64,000 nt of DNA from Ch128b sp964527925 (GCA_964527925.1 CAZGQO010000010.1:48514-112513); one strand, 5' to 3'. Shown: positions 17,523 through 26,266, counted from the stretch's first letter. The notes: generated by a model from the letters alone, not told the origin. Numbers and translations are program-made.

Positions 17523-18130
17523 TAAATATCTAATTTTCTCCAGTCAAATATTCTTTTAATTAAAAAACTATGCAATTCTTTTTTACCTTCATTAGTCTTG
17601 CTTGAGTAAAGAAAATAGTCAATTGATACATCCTTTAAAAAATCACTTACTTGTTTTTTCAATTTCGATTTTTCTGATTGATTTAATTTATCAACTTTTG
17701 TAAATAAAATACAATATGGAAGGTTCAGATTACAAACATATTCATAGGCGATGAAATCTAATTTTGTGAAAGGTACCCTAGAATCCATTAAATGACAAAC
17801 CAATATTATTTTTTTACTGACTTGAAAATAATCTTGAATGAGTTTTGAGAACCTGAAACTTTCATCTTTGCTGGTTGAAGCATATCCAAATCCTGGAAGA
17901 TCAACAAGATAAAATTTCTCATCTACAATATAGAAATTAAGTGATCTGGTTTTGCCTGGAGTTTGACTTACTTTTGCAAGATTCTTAACACCGAGTAATG
18001 AATTAATTAATGAGGATTTACCGACATTTGAGCGCCCCATGAAAACTATTTCAGGAAGTTTTTGTACTTTTAATTGGTCTAAGTTAAAAACAGTACGTTC
18101 AAGTCTGACATTTGAAAAATTTATTTTCAT
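17522..18130 (-). CDS. engB: Ribosome biogenesis GTP-binding protein EngB/YsxC
   Basis: This 202-residue TRAFAC GTPase acts in assembly of the 50S subunit. The G1 loop GRSNVGKSS is at about 32-40, G2 includes TPGKTRSLNFY, G3 is DLPGFGYA, and G4 is TKVDK. Length and motif spacing are those of EngB. It starts about 27 nt after the strong terminator that ends the alpha operon, so it is expressed either by read-through or from a promoter overlapping the terminator. Its stop overlaps the start of the GAF protein by one base. Confidence 0.95.
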   Translation of the reverse strand: MKINFSNVRLERTVFNLDQLKVQKLPEIVFMGRSNVGKSSLINSLLGVKNLAKVSQTPGKTRSLNFYIVDEKFYLVDLPGFGYASTSKDESFRFSKLIQDYFQVSKKIILVCHLMDSRVPFTKLDFIAYEYVCNLNLPYCILFTKVDKLNQSEKSKLKKQVSDFLKDVSIDYFLYSSKTNEGKKELHSFLIKRIFDWRKLDI

Positions 18131-18156
18131 TGGTTAATCGGATTTTTACAAAAAAC

Positions 18157-18193
18157 AAAAAAGGAGTAGTCAGATTTTTCCAACTACTCCTTT
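18157..18193 (-). terminator. Strong terminator after rplQ
   Basis: Minus-strand hairpin with 11 bp arms (18160-18170 and 18183-18193) and a 12 nt loop, followed by TTTTTTGTTTTTTG. It ends the str-S10-spc-alpha gene run, 19 nt after the rplQ stop. Confidence 0.92.
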
Positions 18194-18211
18194 AACAAAT
18201 TCTAATTTAAT

Positions 18212-18742
18212 TTATTTAGTTTCTTCTTCGGTTGTTGAACTTGTTTCTACTTGTTCTGATTCAGACAGTTGAACATTAGTATCTGACTCTGTTTTTACAG
18301 TATCTTCTTTCTGTTCAGTCGATTGGTTTTGTACAGTTGTTTCATCTTTTGTCTCTTTTTTCTTCGGAGCTTTTATAACACCTTCATTATAATCAACCAA
18401 TTCTAAAATCGCCAGATCTGCTCCGTCACCTCTTCTAGCACCGAGCTTTACAACTCGAGTATAACCACCTGGTCTATTACCAATTTTGGGCACAATTTCA
18501 TTAAAAAGTTCTTTTAATACTTCTCTATCTTTAATAAAACTAGCAATATACCTTCGAGCTGGTATATCATTTTTCCGTGCTTTTGTAATTAGTTTTTCAA
18601 CAAAAGTTCTGGCTTCCTTAGCCTTTGCAACAGTAGTTTTAATTTTTTTAAATCTAAATAATGAAGTTGCTAAATTAACCAACAGAGCTTTTTTATGACT
18701 CGAAGTTCTTTTTAATTTTCTTCCTTTAACTGCGTGTCTCAT
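18212..18742 (-). CDS. rplQ: 50S ribosomal protein L17 with acidic C-terminal tail
   Basis: The first 120 residues are a standard L17 (MRHAVKGRKLKRTSSHK at the start, the RNDIPARRY-like KARKNDIPARRYI segment, and GGYTRVVKLGARRGDGADLA), which binds 23S rRNA near the exit tunnel. The remaining 55 residues are low-complexity and rich in Thr, Ser, Glu, Gln and Lys. Such tails on L17 occur in Bacteroidota and relatives; bacterial L17 is usually 115-130 residues. The gene follows rpoA by 23 nt in the alpha operon and precedes its terminator. Confidence 0.96.
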   Translation of the reverse strand: MRHAVKGRKLKRTSSHKKALLVNLATSLFRFKKIKTTVAKAKEARTFVEKLITKARKNDIPARRYIASFIKDREVLKELFNEIVPKIGNRPGGYTRVVKLGARRGDGADLAILELVDYNEGVIKAPKKKETKDETTVQNQSTEQKEDTVKTESDTNVQLSESEQVETSSTTEEETK

Positions 18743-18765
18743 TTTTCAAATCCTACTTCTTTTTG

Positions 18766-19740
18766 TTAATTTTCAAGATATTTATCAACATCCATACCAA
18801 ACTGGAGGCCGTAGTCTTGAATTTTTTCTTTGATTTCGTCAAGAGATTTACGTCCAAAATTTCTAAATCTTAACAATTCACTTTCTTCTCTTCTTACAAG
18901 ATCAGCAACAGTTGTGATATTTGCACCTCTAAGTGAGTTATATGCTCTAACTGAAAGCTCGAGCTCTTCAATAGACATTTTGAGTATTTTACGAATTCTC
19001 TCTTTTTCAGCATCTTTTGGTTTTGCTGCTGCAGGCACTTTGGTTTCTAATTCATATATTGTGAAGAATTCGAAGTGATCTTTAAGTATCTTTGCTGCTA
19101 AAGTTAAACTGTCTTCAGGTGTGATCGAACCGTCAGTAGTTATTTCGAGAGTTAATCTTTCAAGATTATCCCTATTAGCATAGCGAATAGTTTCAATAGT
19201 ATAATTTACATTTTTAATAGGAGTATAAATACTATCCATTGGAATTACTCCAATTGAAAATTCTGGACTTTTATTTTCTTCAGCAGGTACGTAACCAATT
19301 CCCTGACCAATCCAAAGTTCCATTGTAAAATTAGCAGCCTTACTTAAAGTAGCGATATGAGCTTCCGGATTTAATACCTCAATATCTGGGGCTTCCTTTT
19401 GAATATCAGCTGCTTTAAATTCTCTGGGTCCTTTAACTTTGATTGTAATTTTATTTACTCTTTCATTGAGTAATTTTATTCTTACTTGTTTAAGATTGAG
19501 AATAATTTCAGTGACATCTTCTTTAACACCCTCAATAGTACTGTATTCATGCAGAACATTATCAATCTTAATAGCCCTGAATGCAGTACCCGGGATTGAT
19601 GAAATAAGAACTCTTCTTAAAGCATTTCCAATTGTAATTCCATAACCTCTTTCAAGTGGTTGAATCACAAATCTTCCAAAGTTTGAAGAATAAGAGGTTT
19701 GATCTAAAGTAATTTTTTCAGGTAATAATAATAAACTCAT
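18766..19740 (-). CDS. rpoA: DNA-directed RNA polymerase subunit alpha
   Basis: The alpha dimer starts RNA polymerase assembly and contacts activators and upstream promoter DNA. The N-terminal domain includes the ERGYGITIGNALRRVLISS dimerisation motif; the C-terminal domain from about residue 255 has the helix-hairpin-helix ELSVRAYNSLRGANI and LRFRNFGRKSLDEI. The length of 324 is normal. The gene sits in the alpha operon order rpsM-rpsK-rpsD-rpoA-rplQ. Confidence 0.98.
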   Translation of the reverse strand: MSLLLLPEKITLDQTSYSSNFGRFVIQPLERGYGITIGNALRRVLISSIPGTAFRAIKIDNVLHEYSTIEGVKEDVTEIILNLKQVRIKLLNERVNKITIKVKGPREFKAADIQKEAPDIEVLNPEAHIATLSKAANFTMELWIGQGIGYVPAEENKSPEFSIGVIPMDSIYTPIKNVNYTIETIRYANRDNLERLTLEITTDGSITPEDSLTLAAKILKDHFEFFTIYELETKVPAAAKPKDAEKERIRKILKMSIEELELSVRAYNSLRGANITTVADLVRREESELLRFRNFGRKSLDEIKEKIQDYGLQFGMDVDKYLEN

Positions 19741-19766
19741 CTTTCAACCTTTCCTAAGGTTATTGA

Positions 19767-20393
19767 TTATTTAGAATATAATTCAACAATTAACTGTTCA
19801 TTAGCATTTAATGGTATTTCGGAACGTTCAGGAATGTGTAGAAATGTTCCAGATAATGTCGCCTTATCAATCTGTAACCACGGATAAGTACCTTCTTTAA
19901 CTCTTTTAAGAGAGTTGTGAATAATATCAAGTGTTTTACTTTTTTCCTTAATAGAAACGACCTGTCCTGGTTTCAAAAGATAAGAAGGAATGTCAACAAT
20001 CTTTCCATCTACTAAAACATGTCGATGCTTAACCAATTGACGAGCAGCTTTTCTAGAAGAGGCAAAACCTAATCTAAAAACAGTATTATCCAACCGTCTT
20101 TCAAGTAACTTTATTAAGTTTTCGCCAGTTCTACCTTTTTGTTTGATTGCCTTTTCAAAATAATTTTTGAATTGAGCTTCTAAAAGGCCATAGATTCTTT
20201 TTACTTTTTGTTTTTCTCTTAATTGAATTCCATATTCACTTATCTTGGTTCTTCGAGAAGTTCCATGCTGACCTGGAGGATAATTTTTCTTTTCAAGAGG
20301 ACACTTCTCGGTGTAACATTTACTGCCTTTCAGGAAAAGCTTTTGTCTTTCTCTTCTGCACAATTTACAAACAGCGTCGTGATAAACTGCCAT
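19767..20393 (-). CDS. rpsD: 30S ribosomal protein S4
   Basis: S4 is a primary 16S rRNA binder that nucleates 30S assembly and often represses its own operon. The N-terminal zinc-like cysteines (CKLCRRERQKLFLKGSKC) are retained, and the S4 RNA-binding domain is at about 97-160 (RLDNTVFRLGFASSRKAARQ). With 208 residues it is the usual size. It lies between rpsK and rpoA. Confidence 0.98.
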   Translation of the reverse strand: MAVYHDAVCKLCRRERQKLFLKGSKCYTEKCPLEKKNYPPGQHGTSRRTKISEYGIQLREKQKVKRIYGLLEAQFKNYFEKAIKQKGRTGENLIKLLERRLDNTVFRLGFASSRKAARQLVKHRHVLVDGKIVDIPSYLLKPGQVVSIKEKSKTLDIIHNSLKRVKEGTYPWLQIDKATLSGTFLHIPERSEIPLNANEQLIVELYSK

Positions 20394-20411
20394 TTACTTT
20401 TTCTCCAATAA

Positions 20412-20798
20412 TTAAACTCTTCTTCTTTTTGGTGGTCTACAACCGTTATGTGGAATTGGTGTAATATCTTTTATAGATTCAATTTGAAGACCCATATTAG
20501 CTAAAGCGCGAATTGCAGCTTCTCTTCCAGCACCTGGTCCCTTAATTAAAACATCAACTTTTCTAATTCCTGCATCATAAGCTTCTTTTGCAGCAGCTTC
20601 GGCTGTTACCTGAGCTGCAAACGGTGTATTTTTTCTTGATCCTCTAAATCCATTTCTGCCAGCGGATGACCAGGCAATGGTATTTCCATAAATATCAGTT
20701 ATGGTTACAATAACATTGTTAAAAGTTGCCTGAATATGAGCAACTCCTTTTGGATCTATATGAATTTTCTTTTTTGATTTTTTTTGTGTTTTTGCCAA
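20412..20798 (-). CDS. rpsK: 30S ribosomal protein S11
   Basis: S11 lies on the 30S platform near the E site. The 128-residue sequence has the hallmark segments GVAHIQATFNNVIVTITD, GNTIAWSSAG and the C-terminal PIPHNGCRPPKRRRV. The start codon read here is TTG (20796-20798), supported by the alignment-standard MAKTQ beginning and an AGGAG site upstream; no ATG is available nearby. It is 16 nt after rpsM. Confidence 0.97.
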   Translation of the reverse strand: MAKTQKKSKKKIHIDPKGVAHIQATFNNVIVTITDIYGNTIAWSSAGRNGFRGSRKNTPFAAQVTAEAAAKEAYDAGIRKVDVLIKGPGAGREAAIRALANMGLQIESIKDITPIPHNGCRPPKRRRV

Positions 20799-20814
20799 GA
20801 CTCATTCTCCTAAA

Positions 20815-21198
20815 TTATTTCTTAGCTACAGCTTTTTTCTTACCTGCAACTGTTTTTCTCTTGCCTTTTCTTGTTCTTGCATTAGTTCTTGTTCTTTGAC
20901 CACGAACTGGAAGACCCTTTCTGTGTCTCAGACCACGATAAGTTCCAATATCCATCAATCTCTTAATATTCATCTGAACTTCACTTCGCAATGCACCTTC
21001 CACTTTGTAGTCAGAAGTAATGACAGATCTAATAGCAGCAACTTCATCAGGTGTGAGATCACCGACTTTTTTATCGGGATCAACATTTGCTGCTTTTAAG
21101 ATATCCCAGGTATTTGATCTGCCAATGCCATAGATAAGAGGTAAAGCATAAGCTATTTTTTTGTTTTTTGGTAAATCAATACCAGCTATACGTGCCAA
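20815..21198 (-). CDS. rpsM: 30S ribosomal protein S13
   Basis: S13 forms the head of the 30S subunit and bridges to the 50S. The 127 residues begin MARIAGIDLPKNKKI, contain the IYGIGRSNTWDIL helix-two-turn-helix, and end in a basic tail with RGQRTRTNARTRKG. The start codon is TTG at 21196-21198, with GAGGAG upstream. It opens the alpha operon part right after rpmJ (15 nt gap). Confidence 0.97.
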   Translation of the reverse strand: MARIAGIDLPKNKKIAYALPLIYGIGRSNTWDILKAANVDPDKKVGDLTPDEVAAIRSVITSDYKVEGALRSEVQMNIKRLMDIGTYRGLRHRKGLPVRGQRTRTNARTRKGKRKTVAGKKKAVAKK

Positions 21199-21213
21199 TT
21201 TTCTTCTCCTCTT

Positions 21214-21327
21214 TTAACCTTGTCTTTGCTTATGTTTTGGATTTTTACAAATTACTCTCACTTGACCTTTTCGTTTAATAATTTTACAATGTTCACATCT
21301 TTTTTTAACAGAAGCTCTAACTTTCAT
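21214..21327 (-). CDS. rpmJ: 50S ribosomal protein L36
   Basis: A 37-codon gene encoding MKVRASVKKRCEHCKIIKRK and continuing to KHKQRQG. The zinc ribbon ligands are Cys11, Cys14, Cys27 and His32, so this is the zinc-binding (C+) form of L36. It lies between infA (12 nt) and rpsM (15 nt), the standard place at the spc/alpha boundary. Confidence 0.97.
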   Translation of the reverse strand: MKVRASVKKRCEHCKIIKRKGQVRVICKNPKHKQRQG

Positions 21328-21339
21328 AAAAACTCCAAA

Positions 21340-21558
21340 TTACTTGTATCTATAAATAATTCTTCCTTTGGTTAAATCGTATGGTGATATTTCAACCTGA
21401 ACTTTATCACCAACCAGAATACGGATAAAATGCATCCTCATTTTACCAGAAACATGTGCAAGAATTTCATGTCCATTATCTAACTTGACTCTGAACATTG
21501 CATTTGGCAATGTTTCAGTAATTACACCATCCATCACAATAACGTCTTTCTTTCCCAT
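21340..21558 (-). CDS. infA: Translation initiation factor IF-1
   Basis: IF-1 occupies the A site of the 30S subunit during initiation. The 72-residue OB fold has the expected MDGVITETLPNAMFRVKLDNG start and the end LTKGRIIYRYK. Its start codon overlaps the stop of map by one base (TAATG), suggesting translational coupling. Confidence 0.98.
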   Translation of the reverse strand: MGKKDVIVMDGVITETLPNAMFRVKLDNGHEILAHVSGKMRMHFIRILVGDKVQVEISPYDLTKGRIIYRYK

Positions 21559-22316
21559 TATGCTGTTAAGATCTCTGGTTTTCCATTTGTAATTAATACT
21601 GTATGCTCAAAATGAGCTGAAGGTTGGTTATCTGCTGTAACAATAGTCCAACCATCTTGTAATGTTTTCACTCTGTATGTTCCTGCATTAACCATAGGTT
21701 CAATTGCTAAAGTCATTCCTTTTCTAAGTTTAGGACTTGGTCCAGGAATAACATAATTTGGGATTGATGGATCTTCGTGCAAAAATTTTCCAACACCATG
21801 TCCTGTTAATTCTCTTACAACAGTAAATCCATTACTCTCAACATATTTTTGTATAGCTTTAGAGATATCAGAGATTCTATTTCCATCAACTGATTTTTCA
21901 ATACCTATATACAATGCTTCTTCAGTTACTCTTAATAGTTTCTTTTTCAAATCTGATATTTTTCCAACTGGATAAGTTTTTGCTGCATCACCGAAAAAAC
22001 CGTTCAATTCAACACCAACATCTATAGAAACAATTTGACCATCTTTAAGTGGTTCATCATTTGGAATACCATGAACGACTGCACTATCGACAGATGCGCA
22101 AATGGAAGCAGGATAATTAAAACTTCCTGCTTGTGAATAGCCTTTAAATGCTGGTATTGCATTTTTTGAGCGGATATAGTCCTCAGCTGTCTGATCAAGC
22201 ATTTTCGTGGTGATTCCAGGTTTAATCATTTCGCTCATCATTTTAAGTACTTCAGCAACAATTTCACAACTTTTTCTAATTCCATCTATTTCCTGTGCAG
22301 TCTTTATATAAATCAT
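21558..22316 (-). CDS. map: Methionine aminopeptidase, type I
   Basis: The enzyme removes the N-terminal Met from nascent proteins. The 252-residue pita-bread fold has the two-metal site: His82 region (AVVHGIP), SIDVGVELNGFFGDAA with two Asp ligands, GHGVGKFLHEDP with His, and the C-terminal Glu residues in IEPMVNAG and FEHTVLI. It sits between secY and infA, the usual place in many phyla. Confidence 0.97.
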   Translation of the reverse strand: MIYIKTAQEIDGIRKSCEIVAEVLKMMSEMIKPGITTKMLDQTAEDYIRSKNAIPAFKGYSQAGSFNYPASICASVDSAVVHGIPNDEPLKDGQIVSIDVGVELNGFFGDAAKTYPVGKISDLKKKLLRVTEEALYIGIEKSVDGNRISDISKAIQKYVESNGFTVVRELTGHGVGKFLHEDPSIPNYVIPGPSPKLRKGMTLAIEPMVNAGTYRVKTLQDGWTIVTADNQPSAHFEHTVLITNGKPEILTA

Positions 22317-22321
22317 TCAAA

Positions 22322-23656
22322 CTATCTACGACCTTTAATTCTACCTGTCTTTAAAAATCCATCATAGTGTCGCATTTTCAAATGAGTTTCAATTTGTTGC
22401 AAAGTATCAAGAGCAACACCAACAACTATTAAAAGACTTGTACCACCAAAGAACTGAGCAAAACTTCTTGAAACACCAAATTTTGAAATGAACGCTGGTA
22501 GAATTGCAATGATTGCAAGAAATATTGAACCAGGTAAAGTAATTCTTGTTAAAATATTATCAATAAACTCAGCCGTTTGATTGCCTGGTCGTATTCCAGG
22601 AATAAAACCACCCTGTCTTTTCATCGTTTCCGCAACATCTTTTGGATTAAATGCGATAGCAGTGTAAAAATATGTAAAGAACACAATCAACAATGCATAA
22701 AAGAAAGAATAAATAAAAGAATCAAATTGGAAATGTCGTGCAATAGAAGCGACAAATTCACTTTCAGGGAAAAATGTCAAAATTGTATTTGGCACAAACA
22801 TAATTGATTGTGCAAAAATTATTGGCATCACACCAGCTGTATTAACCTTCAATGGAATAAATTGAGTTACACCACCAAGTACTTTTCTTCCAACCACTCG
22901 TTTTGCATACTGAACGGGAATTCTTCTTTCACCACGAGTCATTAACACAACCGTAGCAATAATAAAGACCATTATTGTCAAAAATATTAACTCAACAATT
23001 AAATTAGTTTGGCCAGCGGCTAAAAGTCTATATTCATCTAAGAAAGCGTAAGGTAATCTATCAATGATTCCAATAAAAATTATTAACGATATACCGTTTC
23101 CGATTCCTCTTTCAGTAATTTGTTCACCGAGCCACATCAGAAAAATTGTCCCTGCTGTTAGAATTATGATTGTTGAAAGAGTAAAGAAAGCACCTTGAAT
23201 TTCAGCAGGTACAATTGGAACTCCATTTGCGTTCATGTGAAGCAATCTTACACTCACGCCCCATGCTTGTACACCAGCAACCAAAACTGTTCCATACCTT
23301 GTTAATTGATTAATTTTCTTTCTTCCTTCTTCTCCCTCTTTTTGAAGTTTTTGAAAATATGGAACAACTGCACCCAATAATTGAATAATAATCGATGAAC
23401 TGATATAAGGCATAATTCCGAGTGCGAAAATCGCAGCGTTTGAAAATGCACCTCCAACAAACAAATCATACAAACCGAATAAATTATCTTGCGTGGCGTT
23501 TCGTGTTGCTTCAGCTAAGACATGAGCATCAATACCTGGCAAAGTAATGTGAGCTCCAATGCGTACGACAATTAATAATCCAAGGGTAAAAAGAACTCGT
23601 TCTCTGAGTTCTTGAATTTTGAAAATATTTCTAAAACTTTCTGCAAAAGTTGCCAT
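22322..23656 (-). CDS. secY: Protein translocase channel subunit SecY
   Basis: SecY is the ten-helix inner membrane channel for Sec-dependent export. The 444-residue sequence includes the RVGAHITLPGID plug-proximal region, the PYISSSIIIQLL helix 2, the GGVTQFIPLKVN loop and the NPKDVAETMKRQGGFIPGIRPG ribosome/SecA-contact loop. It overlaps the rplO stop by one base, as commonly seen in spc operons. SecE lies about 25 kb upstream on the same strand, next to nusG. Confidence 0.98.
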   Translation of the reverse strand: MATFAESFRNIFKIQELRERVLFTLGLLIVVRIGAHITLPGIDAHVLAEATRNATQDNLFGLYDLFVGGAFSNAAIFALGIMPYISSSIIIQLLGAVVPYFQKLQKEGEEGRKKINQLTRYGTVLVAGVQAWGVSVRLLHMNANGVPIVPAEIQGAFFTLSTIIILTAGTIFLMWLGEQITERGIGNGISLIIFIGIIDRLPYAFLDEYRLLAAGQTNLIVELIFLTIMVFIIATVVLMTRGERRIPVQYAKRVVGRKVLGGVTQFIPLKVNTAGVMPIIFAQSIMFVPNTILTFFPESEFVASIARHFQFDSFIYSFFYALLIVFFTYFYTAIAFNPKDVAETMKRQGGFIPGIRPGNQTAEFIDNILTRITLPGSIFLAIIAILPAFISKFGVSRSFAQFFGGTSLLIVVGVALDTLQQIETHLKMRHYDGFLKTGRIKGRR

Positions 23657-24120
23657 TAGAATTTCACTATATTTATTGTTCCACCTGCAGATTCAATTTT
23701 TTGACGTGCTGCCTGACTTACAGCGTGAACCGAAAGATTCAATTTGAAATTAACTTCACCCTCGCCAAGTACTTTTATTGGCTGATTCTTACTACCAACA
23801 ACTTTTTTCTGATAAAGTAATTCGGGGGTTATTTCCGTTTCCTGCAAGTTATTCTTTATAACAAAATCAACGAGCCGGTTCAAGTTTAGTGCTTGATAAA
23901 CTGTTTTGAATGGACTATTGAATCCTCTTTTTGGAATTCGTCTTTGAAGAGGCATCTGACCACCTTCAAACCAGGGACGATATTTATCACCTGATCGTGA
24001 TTTTTGTCCATTCATTCCACGGCAAGAGGTTCCACCATGACCTGAACCAGGACCTCTACCTACTCTTTTTTCTTTTTTTACAGAACCTTTTGCTGGTTTT
24101 AAATTTCCTAAGAAGTTCAT
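23656..24120 (-). CDS. rplO: 50S ribosomal protein L15
   Basis: L15 is a late-assembly 50S protein. The hallmark glycine-rich RVGRGPGSGHGGTSCRGMNGQKSRSG region and the C-terminal KIESAGGTINIVKF are present. A longer reading from 24144 is open, but the ATG at 24120 gives the family-standard MNFLGNLKPAKGS start and avoids overlap with rpmD; it lies 4 nt after the rpmD stop, giving 154 residues. Confidence 0.95.
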   Translation of the reverse strand: MNFLGNLKPAKGSVKKEKRVGRGPGSGHGGTSCRGMNGQKSRSGDKYRPWFEGGQMPLQRRIPKRGFNSPFKTVYQALNLNRLVDFVIKNNLQETEITPELLYQKKVVGSKNQPIKVLGEGEVNFKLNLSVHAVSQAARQKIESAGGTINIVKF

Positions 24121-24124
24121 AGTT

Positions 24125-24310
24125 CTATTCTTCAATTTCTTCAACTTTAACTAAGTGACTTACTTTACGAATCATTCCTCTAATTTGAGGAGTGTCATTG
24201 TGAATTTTGAAATAATTTGGTCGACTAAGACCTAAAGCTTTGATTGTTCTTTTCTGTCTTTCAGGTCGATCAATTATGGATCTTATCTGAGTAATTTTTA
24301 GCTTTTTCAT
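24125..24310 (-). CDS. rpmD: 50S ribosomal protein L30
   Basis: The 61-residue L30 starts MKKLKITQIRSIIDRPERQK and contains GLSRPNYFKIHNDTPQIRGMI, matching the ferredoxin-like family fold. The start overlaps the rpsE stop by 4 nt (ATGA). The end VKVEEIEE is acidic. Confidence 0.97.
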   Translation of the reverse strand: MKKLKITQIRSIIDRPERQKRTIKALGLSRPNYFKIHNDTPQIRGMIRKVSHLVKVEEIEE

Positions 24311-24816
24311 GATTTACCAAACAACTCTTGTTTTGTAATTCCTTTTTTCATTGCAACAGTATTTGGATCTAATAAAATTGTTAATGCTTTTAATGTAGCT
24401 TTAACTGTATTGTGTGGATTAGATGAACCTAATGACTTAGTCAAAACATCTGTAATTCCAGCAGCTTCAAGAACAGCACGAACACCACCACCAGCAATCA
24501 AACCAGTACCTGGTGATGCAGGTTTAATTAAAACTTTTGCTGCACCATACTTGCCAATAATTTCATGTGGAACAGTCCCTTTTATTACAGGAACTCGTAC
24601 AATATTCTTTTTAGCATCTTCTGTTCCTTTGTTAATCGCATCGGTAACTTCGTTGGCTTTACCAAGTCCAACGCCAACATGGCCTTTGCGATCACCCACA
24701 ACAACAATAGCGTTAAAACTAAATCTACGTCCACCTTTAACAACTTTTGCAACACGATTAATGTGGACAACTTTTTCTTTCAATTCTTCAATATTTTGTG
24801 GTCTTACTGTTTTCAA
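24307..24816 (-). CDS. rpsE: 30S ribosomal protein S5
   Basis: S5 shapes the mRNA entrance and decoding fidelity. The N-terminal double-stranded RNA-binding domain (VHINRVAKVVKGGRRFSFNAIVVVGD) and the C-terminal KPASPGTGLIAGGGVRAVLE region are intact in 169 residues. The start is TTG (24814-24816), with GGAG 8 nt upstream. Directly upstream lies a tRNA-Gln gene, separating it from rplR, its usual neighbour. Confidence 0.97.
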   Translation of the reverse strand: MKTVRPQNIEELKEKVVHINRVAKVVKGGRRFSFNAIVVVGDRKGHVGVGLGKANEVTDAINKGTEDAKKNIVRVPVIKGTVPHEIIGKYGAAKVLIKPASPGTGLIAGGGVRAVLEAAGITDVLTKSLGSSNPHNTVKATLKALTILLDPNTVAMKKGITKQELFGKS

Positions 24817-24842
24817 TTACATCACTCCATTACATTTATTAG

Positions 24843-24913
24843 CTGCCGGGAGAGGATTCGAACCTCTACATACGGCTCCAAAGGCCGCTGTCCTACCCTT
24901 AGACGACCCGGCA
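24843..24913 (-). tRNA. tRNA-Gln (UUG)
   Basis: A 71 nt cloverleaf: the acceptor stem TGCCGGG pairs with CCCGGCA, the anticodon arm is GCGGC-CTTTGGA-GCCGT (anticodon TTG), and the T arm is AGAGG-TTCGAAT-CCTCT. No CCA is encoded. It lies between rplR and rpsE on the same strand inside the spc operon, so it must be excised from, or transcribed through, the ribosomal protein message. Confidence 0.95.
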
Positions 24914-24919
24914 AATTGT

Positions 24920-25288
24920 TTATAATTTAAGTCCACCTTCGCGTAAACCATCCGCTAGGGCTTTGACTCTTCCGTGATAACGGAAACCATTTCTATCAAA
25001 AATTCCAGTTGTAATTCCTCGACTCAGAGCAATTTCAGCTGCAACTTTTCCGACTAACTTACTTACTTCAGTTTTAGTCAAATGACCTTGAATCTTTTCT
25101 TTAACTTCTTTTGAAAGATTTGAAACAGAAAATAATGTTCTATTTTCAAGATCATCAATAAATTGAACATAAATATTATTTAAGCTTCTATAGACACCTA
25201 ATCTTGGTTTTTCAGCAGTGCCTTTCTTCAAAACTTTTTTCAAATGTTTTTTAACTCTAAATCTTGATTTTGCTTTTGGTTTAATCAT
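24920..25288 (-). CDS. rplR: 50S ribosomal protein L18
   Basis: L18 binds 5S rRNA and joins it to the 50S subunit with L5. The 122-residue protein has a basic N-terminus, the KPRLGVYRSLNNIYVQFIDD strand, and the C-terminal FDRNGFRYHGRVKALADGLREGGL signature. It follows rplF by 2 nt and is followed by a tRNA-Gln gene. Confidence 0.97.
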   Translation of the reverse strand: MIKPKAKSRFRVKKHLKKVLKKGTAEKPRLGVYRSLNNIYVQFIDDLENRTLFSVSNLSKEVKEKIQGHLTKTEVSKLVGKVAAEIALSRGITTGIFDRNGFRYHGRVKALADGLREGGLKL

Positions 25289-25290
25289 AT

Positions 25291-25830
25291 TTATTTACCT
25301 GCAGTTTTACCAGCTTTACGAATTATTTGTTCACCTTCATATCTAATACCTTTACCATTATATGGTTCAGGCGGTTTAAAAGATCTAATTTTTGCTGCTA
25401 TTTGTCCAACTAATTGCTTATCTATTCCACTAACAACGATATTTGTTGGAGCTGGAACTTCAATCTTTACCTCTTTTGGTGGAATGAAGAAAATAGGATG
25501 AGAATATCCCAGAGCAAGTTGCAAACCTCTACCTTTCCATTCTGCTCTATAACCTACTCCAACAATTTCAAGTTTTTTTGTATAACCATCGGTTACGCCG
25601 TTAATCATATTTTGAATCAAAGCACGATATAATCCATGCAATGCTCTAACCTGTTTTTCGTCCGATGAACGTGTCAAAACAACCTGGTAATTTTCAACAG
25701 TTATGTTGATTCTTTTATCGTATGTTTGAGTCAATTCACCTTTAGGACCTCTGACTTTAATAGTCCCATTTGAGATTTCAACTGTTACGCCTTTTTTAAT
25801 TTCAATAGGTTTTCTACCAATTCGAGACAC
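25291..25830 (-). CDS. rplF: 50S ribosomal protein L6
   Basis: L6 lies near the factor-binding site of the 50S subunit. The 179-residue sequence has the standard start MSRIGRKPIEI, the two repeated alpha-beta domains, and the C-terminal FKPPEPYNGKGIRYEGE motif. The start codon is GTG (25828-25830), with a GGAG-type site upstream. It lies between rpsH and rplR. Confidence 0.97.
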   Translation of the reverse strand: MSRIGRKPIEIKKGVTVEISNGTIKVRGPKGELTQTYDKRINITVENYQVVLTRSSDEKQVRALHGLYRALIQNMINGVTDGYTKKLEIVGVGYRAEWKGRGLQLALGYSHPIFFIPPKEVKIEVPAPTNIVVSGIDKQLVGQIAAKIRSFKPPEPYNGKGIRYEGEQIIRKAGKTAGK

Positions 25831-25851
25831 TTTTTAATCTCCTCTTTCGAT

Positions 25852-26247
25852 TTACCAGATATGACAGATTACTTCACCACCGATGTTTTCAGCATGAGCT
25901 TCTTTATCTGTTTTTAATCCTTTAGAAGTTGATATAATCGCAATTCCTAATCCATTCAAAACTCTTTCAATAGATTTTGCATCTTTATAAATTCTTAAGC
26001 CAGGCTTACTGATTCTCTTCAAACCAGAAATTGCACATCTTCCTTGTACATATTTCAGTTTTATCTTTAATATTCCCTGCTTGTTATCTTCAAAAACTTC
26101 ATAGGAATCAATATATTTTTGATTTAATAAAATTCGAGCCATATCAATTTTCATTTTTGAAGCAGGGACTTCAACAATAATTTTTTGAGCTTTAATAGCG
26201 TTTCTAATTCTTGTTAAAAAATCAGCAATTGGATCTGTCATTGTCAT
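25852..26247 (-). CDS. rpsH: 30S ribosomal protein S8
   Basis: S8 binds helix 21 of 16S rRNA and in many bacteria represses the spc operon. The 131-residue protein begins MTMTDPIADFLTRIRNA and ends GGEVICHIW, with the STSKGLKTDKEA segment of the RNA-binding C-terminal domain. A second in-frame ATG two codons downstream could be used instead. Confidence 0.97.
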   Translation of the reverse strand: MTMTDPIADFLTRIRNAIKAQKIIVEVPASKMKIDMARILLNQKYIDSYEVFEDNKQGILKIKLKYVQGRCAISGLKRISKPGLRIYKDAKSIERVLNGLGIAIISTSKGLKTDKEAHAENIGGEVICHIW

Positions 26248-26266
26248 TCTACTATCATCTCCTCTA

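Noticed and set aside
24410..24930. Long plus-strand open frames (171 and 121 codons) antisense to rpsE and ending in the tRNA
   Set aside because: They are mirror frames of rpsE and end in the well-known spurious peptide read from a tRNA (RGFEPLHTA, RIRTSTYGSK). No ribosome binding site or family.
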